A stretch of DNA of 64,000 bases from the NCBI GenBank assembly GCA_037976565.1, contig CP137682.1, positions 24,699,973-24,763,972 on the forward strand, given 5' to 3'. Numbering within the stretch: position 1 is the stretch's first letter; every line of letters begins with the position of its first letter. The stretch comes from Mesocentrotus franciscanus (lineage: Eukaryota > Echinodermata > Echinoidea > Camarodonta > Strongylocentrotidae). Position numbers and translations under genes: made by a program. The notes under the pieces were generated by a model. The model was given only the letters and a program-made list of their open reading frames with translations, was not told the DNA's origin and ran no database searches. Of this stretch, positions 32,482 to 43,522 are shown piece by piece.

Positions 32482-33805
32482 CAAACCAACTTGAACAAAA
32501 AGAAAATATAATACATTAAATATCAAACAAAAAAGTAAGAGAAAATGTAATAACAAATTTATGTTTAAAATGTTTTAAAAAAAATAATAAACTACTTGCT
32601 AATTAGTTCTTGAATGGCGAAGGTCCATAATTATAAATACTATTATTTTATGATAATCAAACTTCCTAATCTTATTTTAAATAATTATTATTCCCCATCC
32701 TGATTCTTCTTCCTTGCGTATGCATGCCCCCCATTTAGGGTACGCATATGCATGTTCCCTCCATTTGAAAGCATCAGTCATGCAGTGTTTTTATCATTAT
32801 TTATCACTCTTCCTTTCCACATTCTTCTTCCTTGTCTTATCATTCAGATTGTTTTTTCTTCATTTTTCCCCCTATTAATTATCTATTTATCATTATTCAT
32901 CATTCTTATTCTCTGTCATCGGACGACATTATTTTATAAATATTATTTTTTTATAAAGACCTATTATAGTGTCATCATTATTTCTCGTTACTAGTGTTAA
33001 TATTATTGATTCTGTGTTCACTGTGCATGCTTTTCGTTATCCATTTCTCGGCCGCCTTGAAATGGTTTGTATCGAGGCGTTTCACAAACATTTTTTAATC
33101 CATAAAATAATTTGGTTTCATTATGAAATGGTCTATTGAATCAGGATTGAATCGTGCCTGCACGTACACGTGGTACGCGCGCGCACGCACGTTCTTCTGC
33201 AAGCAGATGTGTGTGCGAACGGGTGGGAAATGGCTCATCTCTGCTTCATTTTGATTTATACGTCCAAATTTGTACTCAGTTTCAAGCTAAGGTAATGCAA
33301 AATTGAATGGAAATTACCGATATCGGCGAACTGATATGTTGGTTCTTCGCCTTCTGTTTCATCACTGGCTTTCAAGCCAATTAATGTCGCATGTATCATC
33401 GACCTCCGTTCATTTTTTGAGGGGTATCGTGTGTTGCCTGTACCGGGACTTGGCCGAACAGGTTTGGCTGTAAGATGTGAATTGCTATTGCACGTTCCGT
33501 AACAGCAATTATGCTTTCCCATTATTCTTGCCTAAAACTCAGCGATTTTAAAGATCAAATGTATGAAGAAAAAATCACATCTCAAAGATATGTATTATTC
33601 AAGTTTGAAACTGCCTCCTTTTTCTTCTCTCTCTCTCAAAATAGCGAAAGCAGACAATACAATCACACCTCGAACATAGCAAACACAGTATTGTACGCAC
33701 ACACAGTGTAGGCTGCTATGCACCGCGACTTCTTTGTTTGATCAACCCTCCGATTACGTAATGCGATTTAAAGGTCTGTGAACACATTACGAAACTGGCC
33801 TATTG

Positions 33806-34608
33806 TTGTTACACACACACACGCTCAGTGGCGTAATGAGCCAAACATTTTGAGGGAGTCGAGCCAGAAAGGGCTACGGTATCAATTGGATGGCGGGGAT
33901 GGGGGGGTTGCATCCGCCCTTTCCTGAAATAAATAGTCTATGCAGCTATTCTATTTCAAAAACATTTCACAGTATAGCAACTCCATGGGTTGAATACATA
34001 TTTTATTTTCAAAATGCTTTCAAAATGTCACGCTTTGTACTATGGAACATTTTGAACCACAGATAATGTATATCTAGGTCTGGACTTAATATGCACCTTT
34101 TTCCTCTCTATTCATGGTTGATAGGCAGCGTTAAGTATCATTTAATTTGGGCGACCTTCCACTTTCGGGAAAGGAGACTCAGTCCTCTCTATAATAATAA
34201 TAATAGGCATTTCTATAGCGCCGTCTATCTAGAAATTCTATAATATATAACAACGGCGAACATCTCTTTTTTTAATTTTAAAGTCAAATTATTATGCGAG
34301 AAGGCATATCAAAAGTGAAACTTTGCATTCTAGACGACTTTAAAATCTGAATAGTGTGTCACATTGTCTTGTAGAACTTTAACTCATTATTTATCATACA
34401 AATAATGCTTATTTCTAATTATTATTTATGGGTAGGGAGACCACTTACACAACTTCCTGTGGATATACTAGTCTACCCGGAATTGCCGCATTTTTTTCCC
34501 AGTAATATTTCACCCATCTTCCCTCAATTTGGAAAGAGAAATCATGATATTGTATAAGCCTATAGTAAAGGCGGCTTGGTTGGGGTATGAGAGGAGTTCC
34601 CTTTTTTA
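33806..34608. other. Intergenic, small repeats only
   Basis: ACAC run at 33811-33822, a start resembling small-element ends (CAGTGGCGTAATGAG at about 33827) without a partner, and AATAATAATAAT with TATAGCGCC near 34192-34222, recalling the SINE tail in inverted orientation. No gene. Confidence 0.45.
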
Positions 34609-35817
34609 TGCCTCCGCCACCGAAGGTGGTGCCGGAGGCATCATGTTTTCGGGTTGTCCGTCCGTACGTCCATACGTCCGTCCCGTTTGACCGTTATCAC
34701 AATATCTCAAGAACCATTTAAGATTTAAACTTAAGACTCGGGAATAGTATTTATCACCATAGGAAGACGATCTGATTAGATTTTGGAGTACGTAGGTCAG
34801 AGGTCAACTTATGAAATTCCTTGTATTGAGTTTGTTAGCGCGATATCTCAAGAACCATTTGAGATTTAAACTTCAAACTTAAGGATAGTATGTATCACCA
34901 TAGGAAGACGATCTGATTAGATTTTGGAGCATGTATGTCAAAGGTCAAGGGTCACAGAGGTCAACTTATGAAATTCCATACATTGAGATTGTTATCATGA
35001 TATCTCAAGAACCACTGGAGATTTAAACTTCAAACTTAGTGATAGTGTGTATCACTATAGGAAAACAATCTGATTATATTTTGGAGCACGTAGGTCAAAG
35101 GTCAAGGGTCATAGAGGTCAACTTATGAAATTCCATACATTGAGATTGTTATCATGATATCTCAAGAACCACTGGAGATGTAAAACTTCAAACTTAAGGA
35201 TAGTATGTATCACCATAGGAAGACGATCTGATTAGATTTTGGAGCACGTAGGCCAAAGGTCAAGGGTCACAGAGGTCAACTTATGAAATTCCATACATTG
35301 AGATTGTTATCATAATATCTCAAGAACCACTGGAGATTTAAACTTCAAACTTAATGATAGTGTGTATCACCATAGGAAGACAATCTGATTAGATTTTGGA
35401 GCACGTAGGTCAAAGGTCAAGGGTCACAGAGGTCAACTTATGAAATTCCATACATTGAGATCGTTATCGCGATATCTCAAGAACCACTGGAGAATTTTCA
35501 CTTCAAACTTAATGATAGTATGTATCACCATAGGAAGACGATCTGTTTAGATTTTGGAGCATGTAGGTCAAGGGTCACAGAGGTCAACTTGTGAAATTCC
35601 ATGTCTTCAGCTCGTTATCGCGATATCTCAAGAACCATTTGAGATTTTAAACTTCAAACTTAAGGATAGTATATATATATCACCATAGGAAAACGATCAG
35701 ATTAGATTTTGGAGTACATGTATGTCAAAGGTCATAGAGGTCAACTTGAAAAATTCAGACTACATGTATAGGACTTGTCATGATATGTCAAGAACCACTT
35801 GAAATATGTTCCGTTAC
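34609..35817 (+). repeat. GGAGGCAT-type element: ~157-bp tandem array
   Basis: Opens with the hairpin GCCTCCGCCACC...GGTGCCGGAGGC and GTCCGTCCGT, followed by about eight units of 140-161 bp carrying ATCTCAAGAACCA, GTATCACCATAGGAAGACGA and AGGTCAAAGGTCAAGG. The array resumes after the piggyBac-like insertion at 36623. Confidence 0.9.
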
Positions 35818-35821
35818 TTAA

Positions 35822-36618
35822 CCCGTACTTAACTGGGCTATTTTGAGCACCTCCCTGACTGGGGGAGGGGCCGATTGCCTCGAAATTTACGCGTCTTGAG
35901 AAATTGCGCAAAGGAAGAGACCTCACTATTATTTTGCTGAAAATTGCTTATTTTATCAATTATGCTAATTTATGCAATTGCATAAAGGAAGAGACCTCAC
36001 TATAATTTTGCTGAAAATTACTTATTTTATCAATTATGCTAATTTATGCAAATCAAATTCATGAATAATGATTTTTATTAACAATTACATAAATAAAGCT
36101 TTTACAGAGTTGATTTTGTGGCAAAAGTTTCTAAAAAGCCTATCGGGCATTATCACATAAAAAATTGTCCATGTCTATTTCAATTCTTATGTATTTCATT
36201 GTTTTATGAACTTCTTTTGTATTCTATTGTTATTAATTCTTAATCTTAAGTATTGTATTGTTTTAGGACTTCTGATACTTGAGGTTGTTACGTATCAATA
36301 TTTTGCTTGAATAAATGATAACTAAACTCTAAAGAGTAAAATTATGCTGATTTATAGACCAAACTAGAAACTTCACTTTGCCATTCATTTTGTACACAAA
36401 ATGACAAATTTCTCAATTTTCGGCTTGACCTTAGGTCACAATAGGTCAAGTAACTCTCTAGCTGAATGTCTGATTTTCAAAAACTTGGTGTCAAAAGATC
36501 CGTAAGACTTGAAAGAAAAAACTCATGAAGCAGCATCGCGAAAACATGGCGGTTCATGCGCAACAAAATTTGTTTGGGGGCCTCCGAGGCTCCTCCTCCC
36601 TCCCCAGTTAAGTAAGGG
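35822..36618. mobile_element. piggyBac-like nonautonomous element
   Basis: Ends CCCGTACTTAACTGGG and CCAGTTAAGTAAGGG are inverted copies, each flanked by TTAA (35818-35821, 36619-36622), the strict target of piggyBac elements. Excising the element re-joins the tandem repeat unit it interrupts. The interior has a direct duplication of about 70 bp (GAAGAGACCTCACTAT...AATTTATGCA at about 35910 and 35988). No transposase. Confidence 0.85.
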
Positions 36619-36622
36619 TTAA

Positions 36623-37195
36623 AAACTTTTTAAAATATGATAGTGTGTATCACCTTAGGAAGATCATCTGATTTAATTTTGAAGTGTCTAGGTCAGAGGT
36701 CAACTGACAAAATTTTAGGTACATATAGCTTTTTTAATGCACAACCTCAAGAACTGTTTGATATATTTCCTTCAAACGTGATGATAGTGTGTATACCCAT
36801 AGGAATACAATCCAATTTAATTTTTTTATCACATGTTTTTGTTGTTTGAAATAATGGTAACTTCATGTGAGTTATTTCAGTCCAATTTTTGAAAACAAAT
36901 GATTCTGTTGCTATGTCAGTCCAGTTTTGGGATCAAATGTTTCTGTTATGTCGGGCTAATTTTGAAGTCATTTGTTTGTGTCGTTATGTAAGTCAACTTA
37001 TTGAATTTAGTTGTTTCTGTTTTTCCACCAGTCAACTTTTGAAATCACCTGTTTCTGTTGCTACTTAAATCCAACTTTGAAATCACTTGTGTCTGTTTGT
37101 TTGTCAGTCCAATTTTGAAATCATTTGTGTGTGTTCTTCTATCAGTCAACTTGTAGAAATTACTTATTTCTGTTGTCATTTCAGTCCAACTTTAT
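36623..37195 (+). repeat. Array remainder and ~60-bp tandem repeat
   Basis: Positions 36623-36850 continue the interrupted GGAGGCAT-type array in degenerate form. From about 36876 to 37195 a different unit of about 60 bp repeats five to six times (TCAGTCCAATTTTGAAATCA then TTGTTTCTGTTGCTA). Confidence 0.75.
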
Positions 37196-37206
37196 TTTTA
37201 TTTTTA

Positions 37207-38016
37207 TGCCTCCGCTACGGCGTAGCCGGAGGCATTATGTTTTCTGGTTGTCCGTCCGTCCGTATGCGTGCGCGCGTGCGTCGTCCGTTCTCGTGATCGC
37301 GTTATCTCAAGAACCAATTGATGGATTACCGCCAAACTTGGGTCATGTATGTATCTTGCAGAGCTAATGAACTGATTAGATTTTGGGGTCACGAGGTCAA
37401 AGGTCAAAGGTCACAGGGCTCATTATGTATGCAAAAATAGCTTGTGATCGCGTTATCTCAAGAACCGATTGATGGATTACCGCCAAACTTGGGTCATGTA
37501 TGTATCTTGCAGAGCTAATGAACTGATTAGATTTTGGGGTCACGAGGTCAAAGGTCAAAGGTCACAGGGCTCATTATGTATGCAAAAATAGCTCGTGATC
37601 GTGTTATCTCAAGAACCGATTGATGGATTACCGCCAAACTTGGGTTATGTATGTATCTTGCAGAGCTAATCAACTGGTTAGACTTTGGGGTCACGAGGTC
37701 AAAGGTCACAGGGCTCGTTATGTATGCAAAATAGCTTGTGATCACATTATCTCAAGAACCGATTGATGGATTACCGCCAAACTTGGGTCATGTATGTATC
37801 TTGCAGAGCCAATGAACTGATTAGATTTGGGGTCACGAGGTCAAAGGTCACAGGGCTCATTATGTATCCTAAAATAGCTCGTGATCGCGTTATCATTAGA
37901 ACCAACAGATGGATTACAATCAAACTTGAATTTTAAAAATTGCTTCCATTTTGGTTTGTAAAATTGCTCTATGGCGGAGGCATCATCGACTGCGCGCAGT
38001 TGAAGTTCCATCTAGT
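37207..38016 (+). repeat. Complete GGAGGCAT-type element with ~150-bp tandem units
   Basis: Begins TGCCTCCGCTACGGCGTAGCCGGAGGC (hairpin) plus GTCCGTCCGTC, then five units with TCTCAAGAACC, ATGGATTACCGCCAAACTTG and GAGGTCAAAGGTCA. It closes near 37973 with GGCGGAGGCATCATCGAC, so TGCCTCCG and CGGAGGCA bracket the element as short inverted ends. Confidence 0.85.
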
Positions 38017-38539
38017 CTTTTAAGGAAATTTTGATAATTGAAAGCAAAGACTTGCGGTCAGAAAACATAAGGTAGGAGAGTTACTAAGAAAATTCAATAT
38101 TTTCTAGATCCCCTGTATTTAACACAAGAGGACTTACAAAATTAAGTAGCTGGATAATGGCATGACGGTATATATAGTACCAAGCGTATTATCAAAGAAA
38201 GTTGCGGGGGTTAAACAAATAAAGAGTAGAAATGACGTATTTTGTTTTACACCATATTTTTCTTTCCCCTTTATATTCTTCTTTCTTTTCTTTTTGTCTT
38301 AAAACACTTTTGGAAAGGAAGGAGCAGCAGCCTCCCCCTCCCCCAGCCCCAAGTCTGGGACTGATATTCATTTGGGGAATTCGATGTGACCTGCCCACTA
38401 AACATAAGAGAGTTGTCCCTTTTTCAACATAATTATGATAAACTATCGTTACGGGACGAGACCAACATCCCGCGAGACCTTGGACTCGCTACCGAATTGC
38501 CGCAGGGAGAGAGAGAGGGAGAGAGAGAGGGAGAGAGAA

Positions 38540-38577
<38 letters not shown>

Positions 38578-39949
38578 ATACCATCCGGCCCCTCGCTCAA
38601 ATGAGATTTTTGTGTGCATGTTACTGTGTACCAAATTTGCATCATAGCGACCCCCCTCACGTTTTCTTATTTGGAAATCCGCATGAAAGACACTTTTGGC
38701 CACACAGGTCATTAATCAAAGTCTGACCTCAATATTCACACCTTATCTCCCCTCTCATGGCGATAGTCAGCGTTTATTTACCAAGTAGATAATTCCAATT
38801 TCGGGGGAATGCACCTCTCCGCCTAAACATATGCTATACATGTATACATGTACTGGGGGCAGCAGTGCTGAGCTCTACCCCCACCAGTATGCCAGTGTCT
38901 ACAAGAAACCCATCATTCGAGTAGAATTGCATATTAAGTAGCCTCGTCGCACTAGCGTAATAAATATGTATATGTAAAGAGGTCAAGGGGGCAGTTAACC
39001 CCCCTTCCACCGACAATTTCTAACCGATGAAAATGAATTGCTTTTTCTGTTTAGTTAGGAATTATTAAAAGTAGTCAAAATATTGAATTTTAAATAATTT
39101 CTCACAAATTTTCTGGTGATGTTAAAGCCAAACTTCAAAAATAAATAGAAGTGGCAACTGGATTCACATCTTGAAATATATATAAAGCCCAATAGATAAA
39201 GCTGGACGCCATTCTTATGTTAGACTGGAAAGTCGGTCCTTAATTATCATGATTACAAATAATTATCCATCATTGATAGCTGTACTAGTCTTATTACAAT
39301 ATTGAACACGTTGAACAAGTAATATCATATCGGAATCATATAAATGTTACTGTCAAATTAACAAGGGAGAGAAGGTAAAACAGTATCGCCCGCCGCCCTA
39401 CCCCCCCTCGTAAATTAGGGTCCAAAAGTGAATTTCTCGCTGAAATACATAGATCAATGTTGTAGACTTTTTGTGGTTGTTCAACATACAATTAATCAAA
39501 TTAAGTAATTAGGGGGAGGATGTGCTAATAACAGTTTACATCATAAATATTATCGGGAGTGGTGGAATGTGCCTTGTTATTCTTTAAATGATCTTATATT
39601 TGTTTTTGATCAGCCAAACCTCGGAAAACATAATTGATCTGCCATCAAATGTAATGAATACATAAATATTCACATGAAAATAGCCTTATAAGGTTAGAAA
39701 ATGAGAAAGAATGTTTCTGCTGTGCATAACTTCCTAAGTAAACTGAAATGTCATTTATCTTTCTTCCCGCTTGGAAAATTTCATTTCTGAATATTTTACT
39801 TCAGCAATTTGTATGAAGTATAATGATTTGTTTTGTTATTTGGAGATCCAGGTTTCTCTTTGAATCTGAAATTTCACGTTATTTCATAATATGTGCATAG
39901 TGTATTAAGATTCATTTGCTCAAACAGATCCTGTCCCCTCTCTATTGCC
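38017..39949. other. Intronic/intergenic, microsatellite only
   Basis: A GA run at about 38507-38575 is the only repeat of note; open frames over it are artefacts. The remainder is AT-rich with no exon signal recognised. Confidence 0.5.
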
Positions 39950-40838
39950 ATTTTCTGTATGTATTTATCACATATGACATAATGTAAATATCACATTCTC
40001 ACCCCATCTTTCTTAGCTCTTACCAAATCCCCTCTCTCTCTCTCTCTCTCCTTTTCTCTCTCTCTCCTTTTCTCTCTCTCTCCTTTTCTCCCTCTCTCTG
40101 TCTCTCTCTCTTTCTCTCTCTATCACTCTCTCCCTCTTTCTCTCTCGGTTATTTTCAATCTCCCCCATATTGCCTTATTTTCGTCACTTCTCTAATGTTT
40201 CCTTGTGTCCCTGCTTTATGAAAGAAAATGCTAAGTAGGAACTATTAATGATCATACATCAGTTTGCTCTATTTTTCATATGGCATATGACAATAGAACA
40301 GTTATGTAATGATTATCAATTATCAATAAATTCCCTTCATCTTTTTGTTATATTTCATTGTCTCGCACGTTATGCTCTTCTGTTATCCTAGATTTAATTA
40401 ATATCTGTTTATATCATTGAGTTGTTATACTTGAATGGAAGAACACGCTTTTTATCTTTCTATTTTAAAAAGGTTAAAGAAAAATTCAAAGGGCATGCAA
40501 CACGTAACCTTTGATTGAAGGAAATTAATTAGATTATATGATCCATTTCACTCTCTTTTCCTGCACACCATGTCATTCTTCTACAAAATATTCAGTTAAC
40601 TCATTCTGTGTTTCTTTCAATCTAGCTAAATGAAAGCCCATGATAGTCTAAGTATATATTGATGACATACCATCATGATGTTATAGTACTTAACATAAGT
40701 AATACTTCAGTTAAATATGTTGATATTAATATTCACTTTATTCAACCTGTCCTGTCACCTCACCATACTGAGAAGCTAATGCACTACCTCTCGGATCTAA
40801 AAGCGTGTTAAAAAGCACATGTAAATAGACTAGACTTT
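39950..40838 (+). pseudogene. Decayed LRR unit 0, truncated by a retroelement
   Basis: Carries the array unit's landmarks in order: TTTCTTAGCTCTTACC, a CT-rich tract (40029-40145), AGTCTAAGTATA, and TTCAACCTGTCCTGTCACCTCACC. At the position of the exon acceptor it reads CATACTGAG instead of CAGATTGAG, so the AG is gone, and only about 25 bp of exon homology (40767-40790) survive. Downstream intron-like pieces (AAAGCGTGTT, GTAAATAGAC) are compressed into about 40 bp before the Penelope-like element. Confidence 0.7.
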
Positions 40839-40882
40839 ATCGAAAATAATATCGCTAGTGATATTCGTTTGTCTCGCAATGT

Positions 40883-42146
40883 ATGGTCAACAAGGGATCT
40901 AAAAGATCACGACGTTTCGTGCGCCGCTGCAACACTTCGGCAACGCTTGCAATCAGACAGCAATTTGCCTACCCGTACCGCACTCTCACGGAACAACTCA
41001 CCAAACTCCTCGAGTTTGTCCTTCGTTCCACATACTTTCTGTATAAAGGTTCATACTATGAACAAACAGAAGGGGCAGCCAAGGGCAGTCCGGTCTCGGC
41101 TGTCGTGGCCAACCTATACATGGAGAGTTTGGAAGATGAAGCGTTAGACACAATCATGTCCCCTCTCTTGCATGCCTCGTGTTTGGAAGAGATACGCAGA
41201 TGATACCTACCTCATAGTCTCCAGCTCTGAAACAGATAATCTGCTTAAACACATGAACAGCCGCCAACCATCCATCCAGTTCACATCGGAGATGGAGTGT
41301 GAAGAGAAGATAGAATTCTTAGACACTTTAGTTCACAGACACGACTACCATTGGCTCTCCACCTCAGTCTACAGGAAGCCTACCCACACAGACCAGTACA
41401 TAGCGTTTGACTCTCACCATCCCATATCGGTGTAGAGAGGTCTAGTGAAATGTCTATTTGATAGAGCATCACGCATTGTGACAAGTCCACAACGGCCATG
41501 CAAAGAGCGGACCCGTGTCCGCATGCAGTGCCCTGATCAGTCTTAACGGTTACCCACGTCGCTTTGTACACAACACCAAGAAGAGAACGTCGGAACCCAA
41601 AGATCAAAAGGAATACATAACATTCACAGTCTTGCCTTACATTGATGGTGTCTCCCAACAACTCAAGCGCCGCCTATAGAGAGCCATGGCATCGAACGGT
41701 TTTCAGATCAGATACCACCCTACTACTAACACGCCCCAAGGATCCAATTCCTCAACACAGACGGGACGGCATTGTGTACAACATCCCTTGCAAAGGATGT
41801 GATAGATCCTACATCGCTGAAACTGCCCGTCCGATATCAGAAAGAATCACTGAGAATAAGAGGGACGACAGGCTCCGCCGAACTCAGCCGTAGCCGAACA
41901 TGCTTGGGATAACCAGCATCAGCCAGACTGGGACGGGTTCAGTGCCTTTCCCAAGAAATGCATTGGTTCACACGGAGGGTAAAAGAAGCTATCAATATTC
42001 GTCTCAATCCCAATAATTTCAACAGAGACAACGGGATCGATATCCCCGAATTATGGATGCTACGATACGCCGCCATGACACTCCCGACCAGCCGGCCCGC
42101 ACGGTTGATCCCAACCAGCAGGCAGGCCGAGCCAGCGGCCCGTTGA
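40883..42146 (+). pseudogene. Penelope-type reverse transcriptase with GIY-YIG endonuclease
   Basis: These proteins copy element RNA into DNA at a nick made by the C-terminal GIY-YIG nuclease. Seen in order: RT palm region with AAKGSPVSAVVANLYME, the catalytic YADD of KRYADDTYLI near 41190-41215, VYRKPTHTDQYI, then (other frame) LNGYPRRFVHN and TFTVLPYIDGVS, the GIY-YIG segment GIVYNIPCKGCDRSYI near 41770-41820 (final G of YIG is A), WDNQHQPDWDG, and a C-terminal RRVKEAINIRLNPNNFNRD. At least three frameshifts and a stop separate these parts. The N-terminal half of the RT is absent, so the copy is dead. Confidence 0.9.
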
Positions 42147-42332
42147 TTGGTTAATCATGCTATATTGTTCCCGCCCAGCAGGCGAGCGAGCCAGCGGCCC
42201 GCTGATTGGTTGAGCACCGTGTGCCGGACAATATGCCTTGTCCGTTATTGTTCCAATTATTGATCGAATTAATTGACCGTTGAATCCGGCCGCCCGTAGA
42301 GTATAAAAGACGCTTGCTTACATTAGATATTA

Positions 42333-42490
42333 GGGACTTTTAGATTTACACGAGAACGTGGACCGCCACGTGTGACATCCTTTTAAGCTAATGTGACGTC
42401 CTTTTAAGGCACTGCCGGGCACGGCCCAGTGCCTTAACACAATGTCACACGCGGCAGTCCACGCTCTCGTCGTGTAAATCTAAAAGTCCC
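42333..42490. mobile_element. Foldback MITE with TA flanks
   Basis: Ends GGGACTTTTAGATTTACACG are inverted; arms of about 45 bp with an inner AAGGCACTG.../CAGTGCCTT pair. TA on both sides (42331-42332, 42491-42492). The G-G-G start and TA flank resemble the MITEs at 701-1347. Confidence 0.75.
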
Positions 42491-42496
42491 TAACTA

Positions 42497-42620
42497 GGCG
42501 TTGTGGCGTGCGCCTGTAATCCAGCTAACAATGGAAGTTACAAACTGATTCAGCCGAGGACGCATGCAGGTTCGAAACTGAGTCACGTCTTTCGGATGGT
42601 GACGTTAAAGGTCGGTCCCC
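42497..42620 (+). mobile_element. SINE-like fragment with 7SL-like start and B-box
   Basis: GTGGCGTGCGCCTGTAATCCAGCTA near 42503-42527 resembles the 5' Alu domain of 7SL RNA (signal-recognition-particle RNA). It is followed by a B-box-like GGTTCGAAAC at about 42571 and a SINE-type body (TTTCGGATGGTGACGTTAAA). I infer a composite pol III retroposon; it could instead be a diverged 7SL pseudogene. Confidence 0.5.
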
Positions 42621-42798
42621 AGACATAAATAATCATATCTGTTTGATACACGTCTATAAAAACCCAATACACACACACACACATAGATTTTATCACCTAA
42701 CGAAGTGTTGCAGCGGCGCCGGCGTCGTGATCTTTTAGATCCCTTGTTGACCATACATTGCGAGACAAGCGAATATCACTAGCGATATTATTTTCGAT

Positions 42799-43071
42799 AC
42801 TACATCCGCAATGAGTAATATATTTAGCAAGACTGGACTTAAGTGTGATAAAGATATATATTCATACAAAAGTGTGATTTCAAACATTGCATCCGATAAA
42901 TAGTAGCTCGCATTTTTATTTCTAGAAATTAGAAATCGGAAAATAGCGTTGAATAGAGCCAGTTTACATCAGAGTAAAACGTAAGAATAAATAGAAAGCC
43001 GAAATCGAACAATGTAAACGGAAAAAAGGAACAAGGCGAACGAATATAACGAGCTCTGATTGGCTGTCTAA
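42799..43071. other. Remnant of LRR-unit intron
   Basis: ATTCATACAAAAGTGTG and ATAAATAGTAGCTCGCATTTTT resemble the post-exon intron of later units (ATTCATACAAAAGCGTG, AAATAGTATTTCGCATTTTT), so this is probably unit-0 sequence on the far side of the Penelope insertion. Confidence 0.55.
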
Positions 43072-43522
43072 GACCCCGTTTACAGTAAGCAAAAGGCCGG
43101 GCGGGCCGGGCGGCGGCCTAGCACTGTAAGCGCAAAGGCCAAATGCGAGGCCAAAAGTGGCGCGCATTTGGCCCTGCTCTGGAGGTAGTCTCGGCGCGGC
43201 TCGGCCGGGCTTTTCTCACTGTAAACGCAGGGCCAAATGCGCGCCAATTGCGAGGCCAACTGTTACCCGGAAGTGAAAGTTCGCCGTGTATAGGAAATTG
43301 GGAAAAATTCACTGCAAATATCCCAGCGACGGATCTGCACTGTGACCCCGGCGCGCCCCAAATAATCGTTTGTTTACATGCAGAGCGCCACTACGACAAA
43401 ATATTGAAAGGTTACAATTTAGGCGCGGCCGAGCCTGCCACTGTAAAGCACAAAATTGCGGGCCGAGTAGGCCTGGCTCGCCGCGGCCCGGCCCTGGCCC
43501 TTTTCTCACTGTAAACGGGGTC
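43072..43522. mobile_element. GC-rich TIR element with TAA target duplication
   Basis: GACCCCGTTTACAGT and its complement ACTGTAAACGGGGTC mark the ends; TAA flanks both (43069-43071, 43523-43525). The GC-rich interior repeats CACTGTAA(G/A)CGC followed by AGGCCAAATGCG-type phrases. Open frames are by-products of composition. Fits a PIF/Harbinger-type MITE. Confidence 0.8.

Larger units (their letters stand above)
31813..33805. mobile_element. TIR-flanked ~2-kb element with a SAP-like mini-ORF
   Basis: CAATAGGCCAGTTTCG at 31813 recurs inverted as CGAAACTGGCCTATTG ending at 33805; both subterminal regions also contain GATTACGTAATGCG in inverted orientation with different spacing. The element holds a 58-codon frame (31993-32169) and a degenerate coding remnant (32272-32481), both on the + strand; the rest is AT-rich. 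No clear target duplication at these borders. This looks like an internally deleted derivative of a larger element encoding a SAP-domain protein. Confidence 0.6.
40839..42798 (+). mobile_element. Penelope-like retroelement with inverted ends
   Basis: About 100 bp at the left (40839-40939) recur in inverted orientation at the right (42701-42798) with one mismatch over the outer 76 bp and an indel further in. Between them lies reverse transcriptase/GIY-YIG coding sequence, and later insertions (a foldback MITE at 42333-42490 and a 7SL-like SINE piece). Inverted terminal copies, often from partial-copy insertion, are described for Penelope-like elements. The 5' part of the RT gene is missing. 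Confidence 0.8.

Noticed and set aside
34609..38016. CRISPR-like array
   Set aside because: Units are 140-160 bp, diverged and without constant short repeats plus unique spacers; the genome is eukaryotic.
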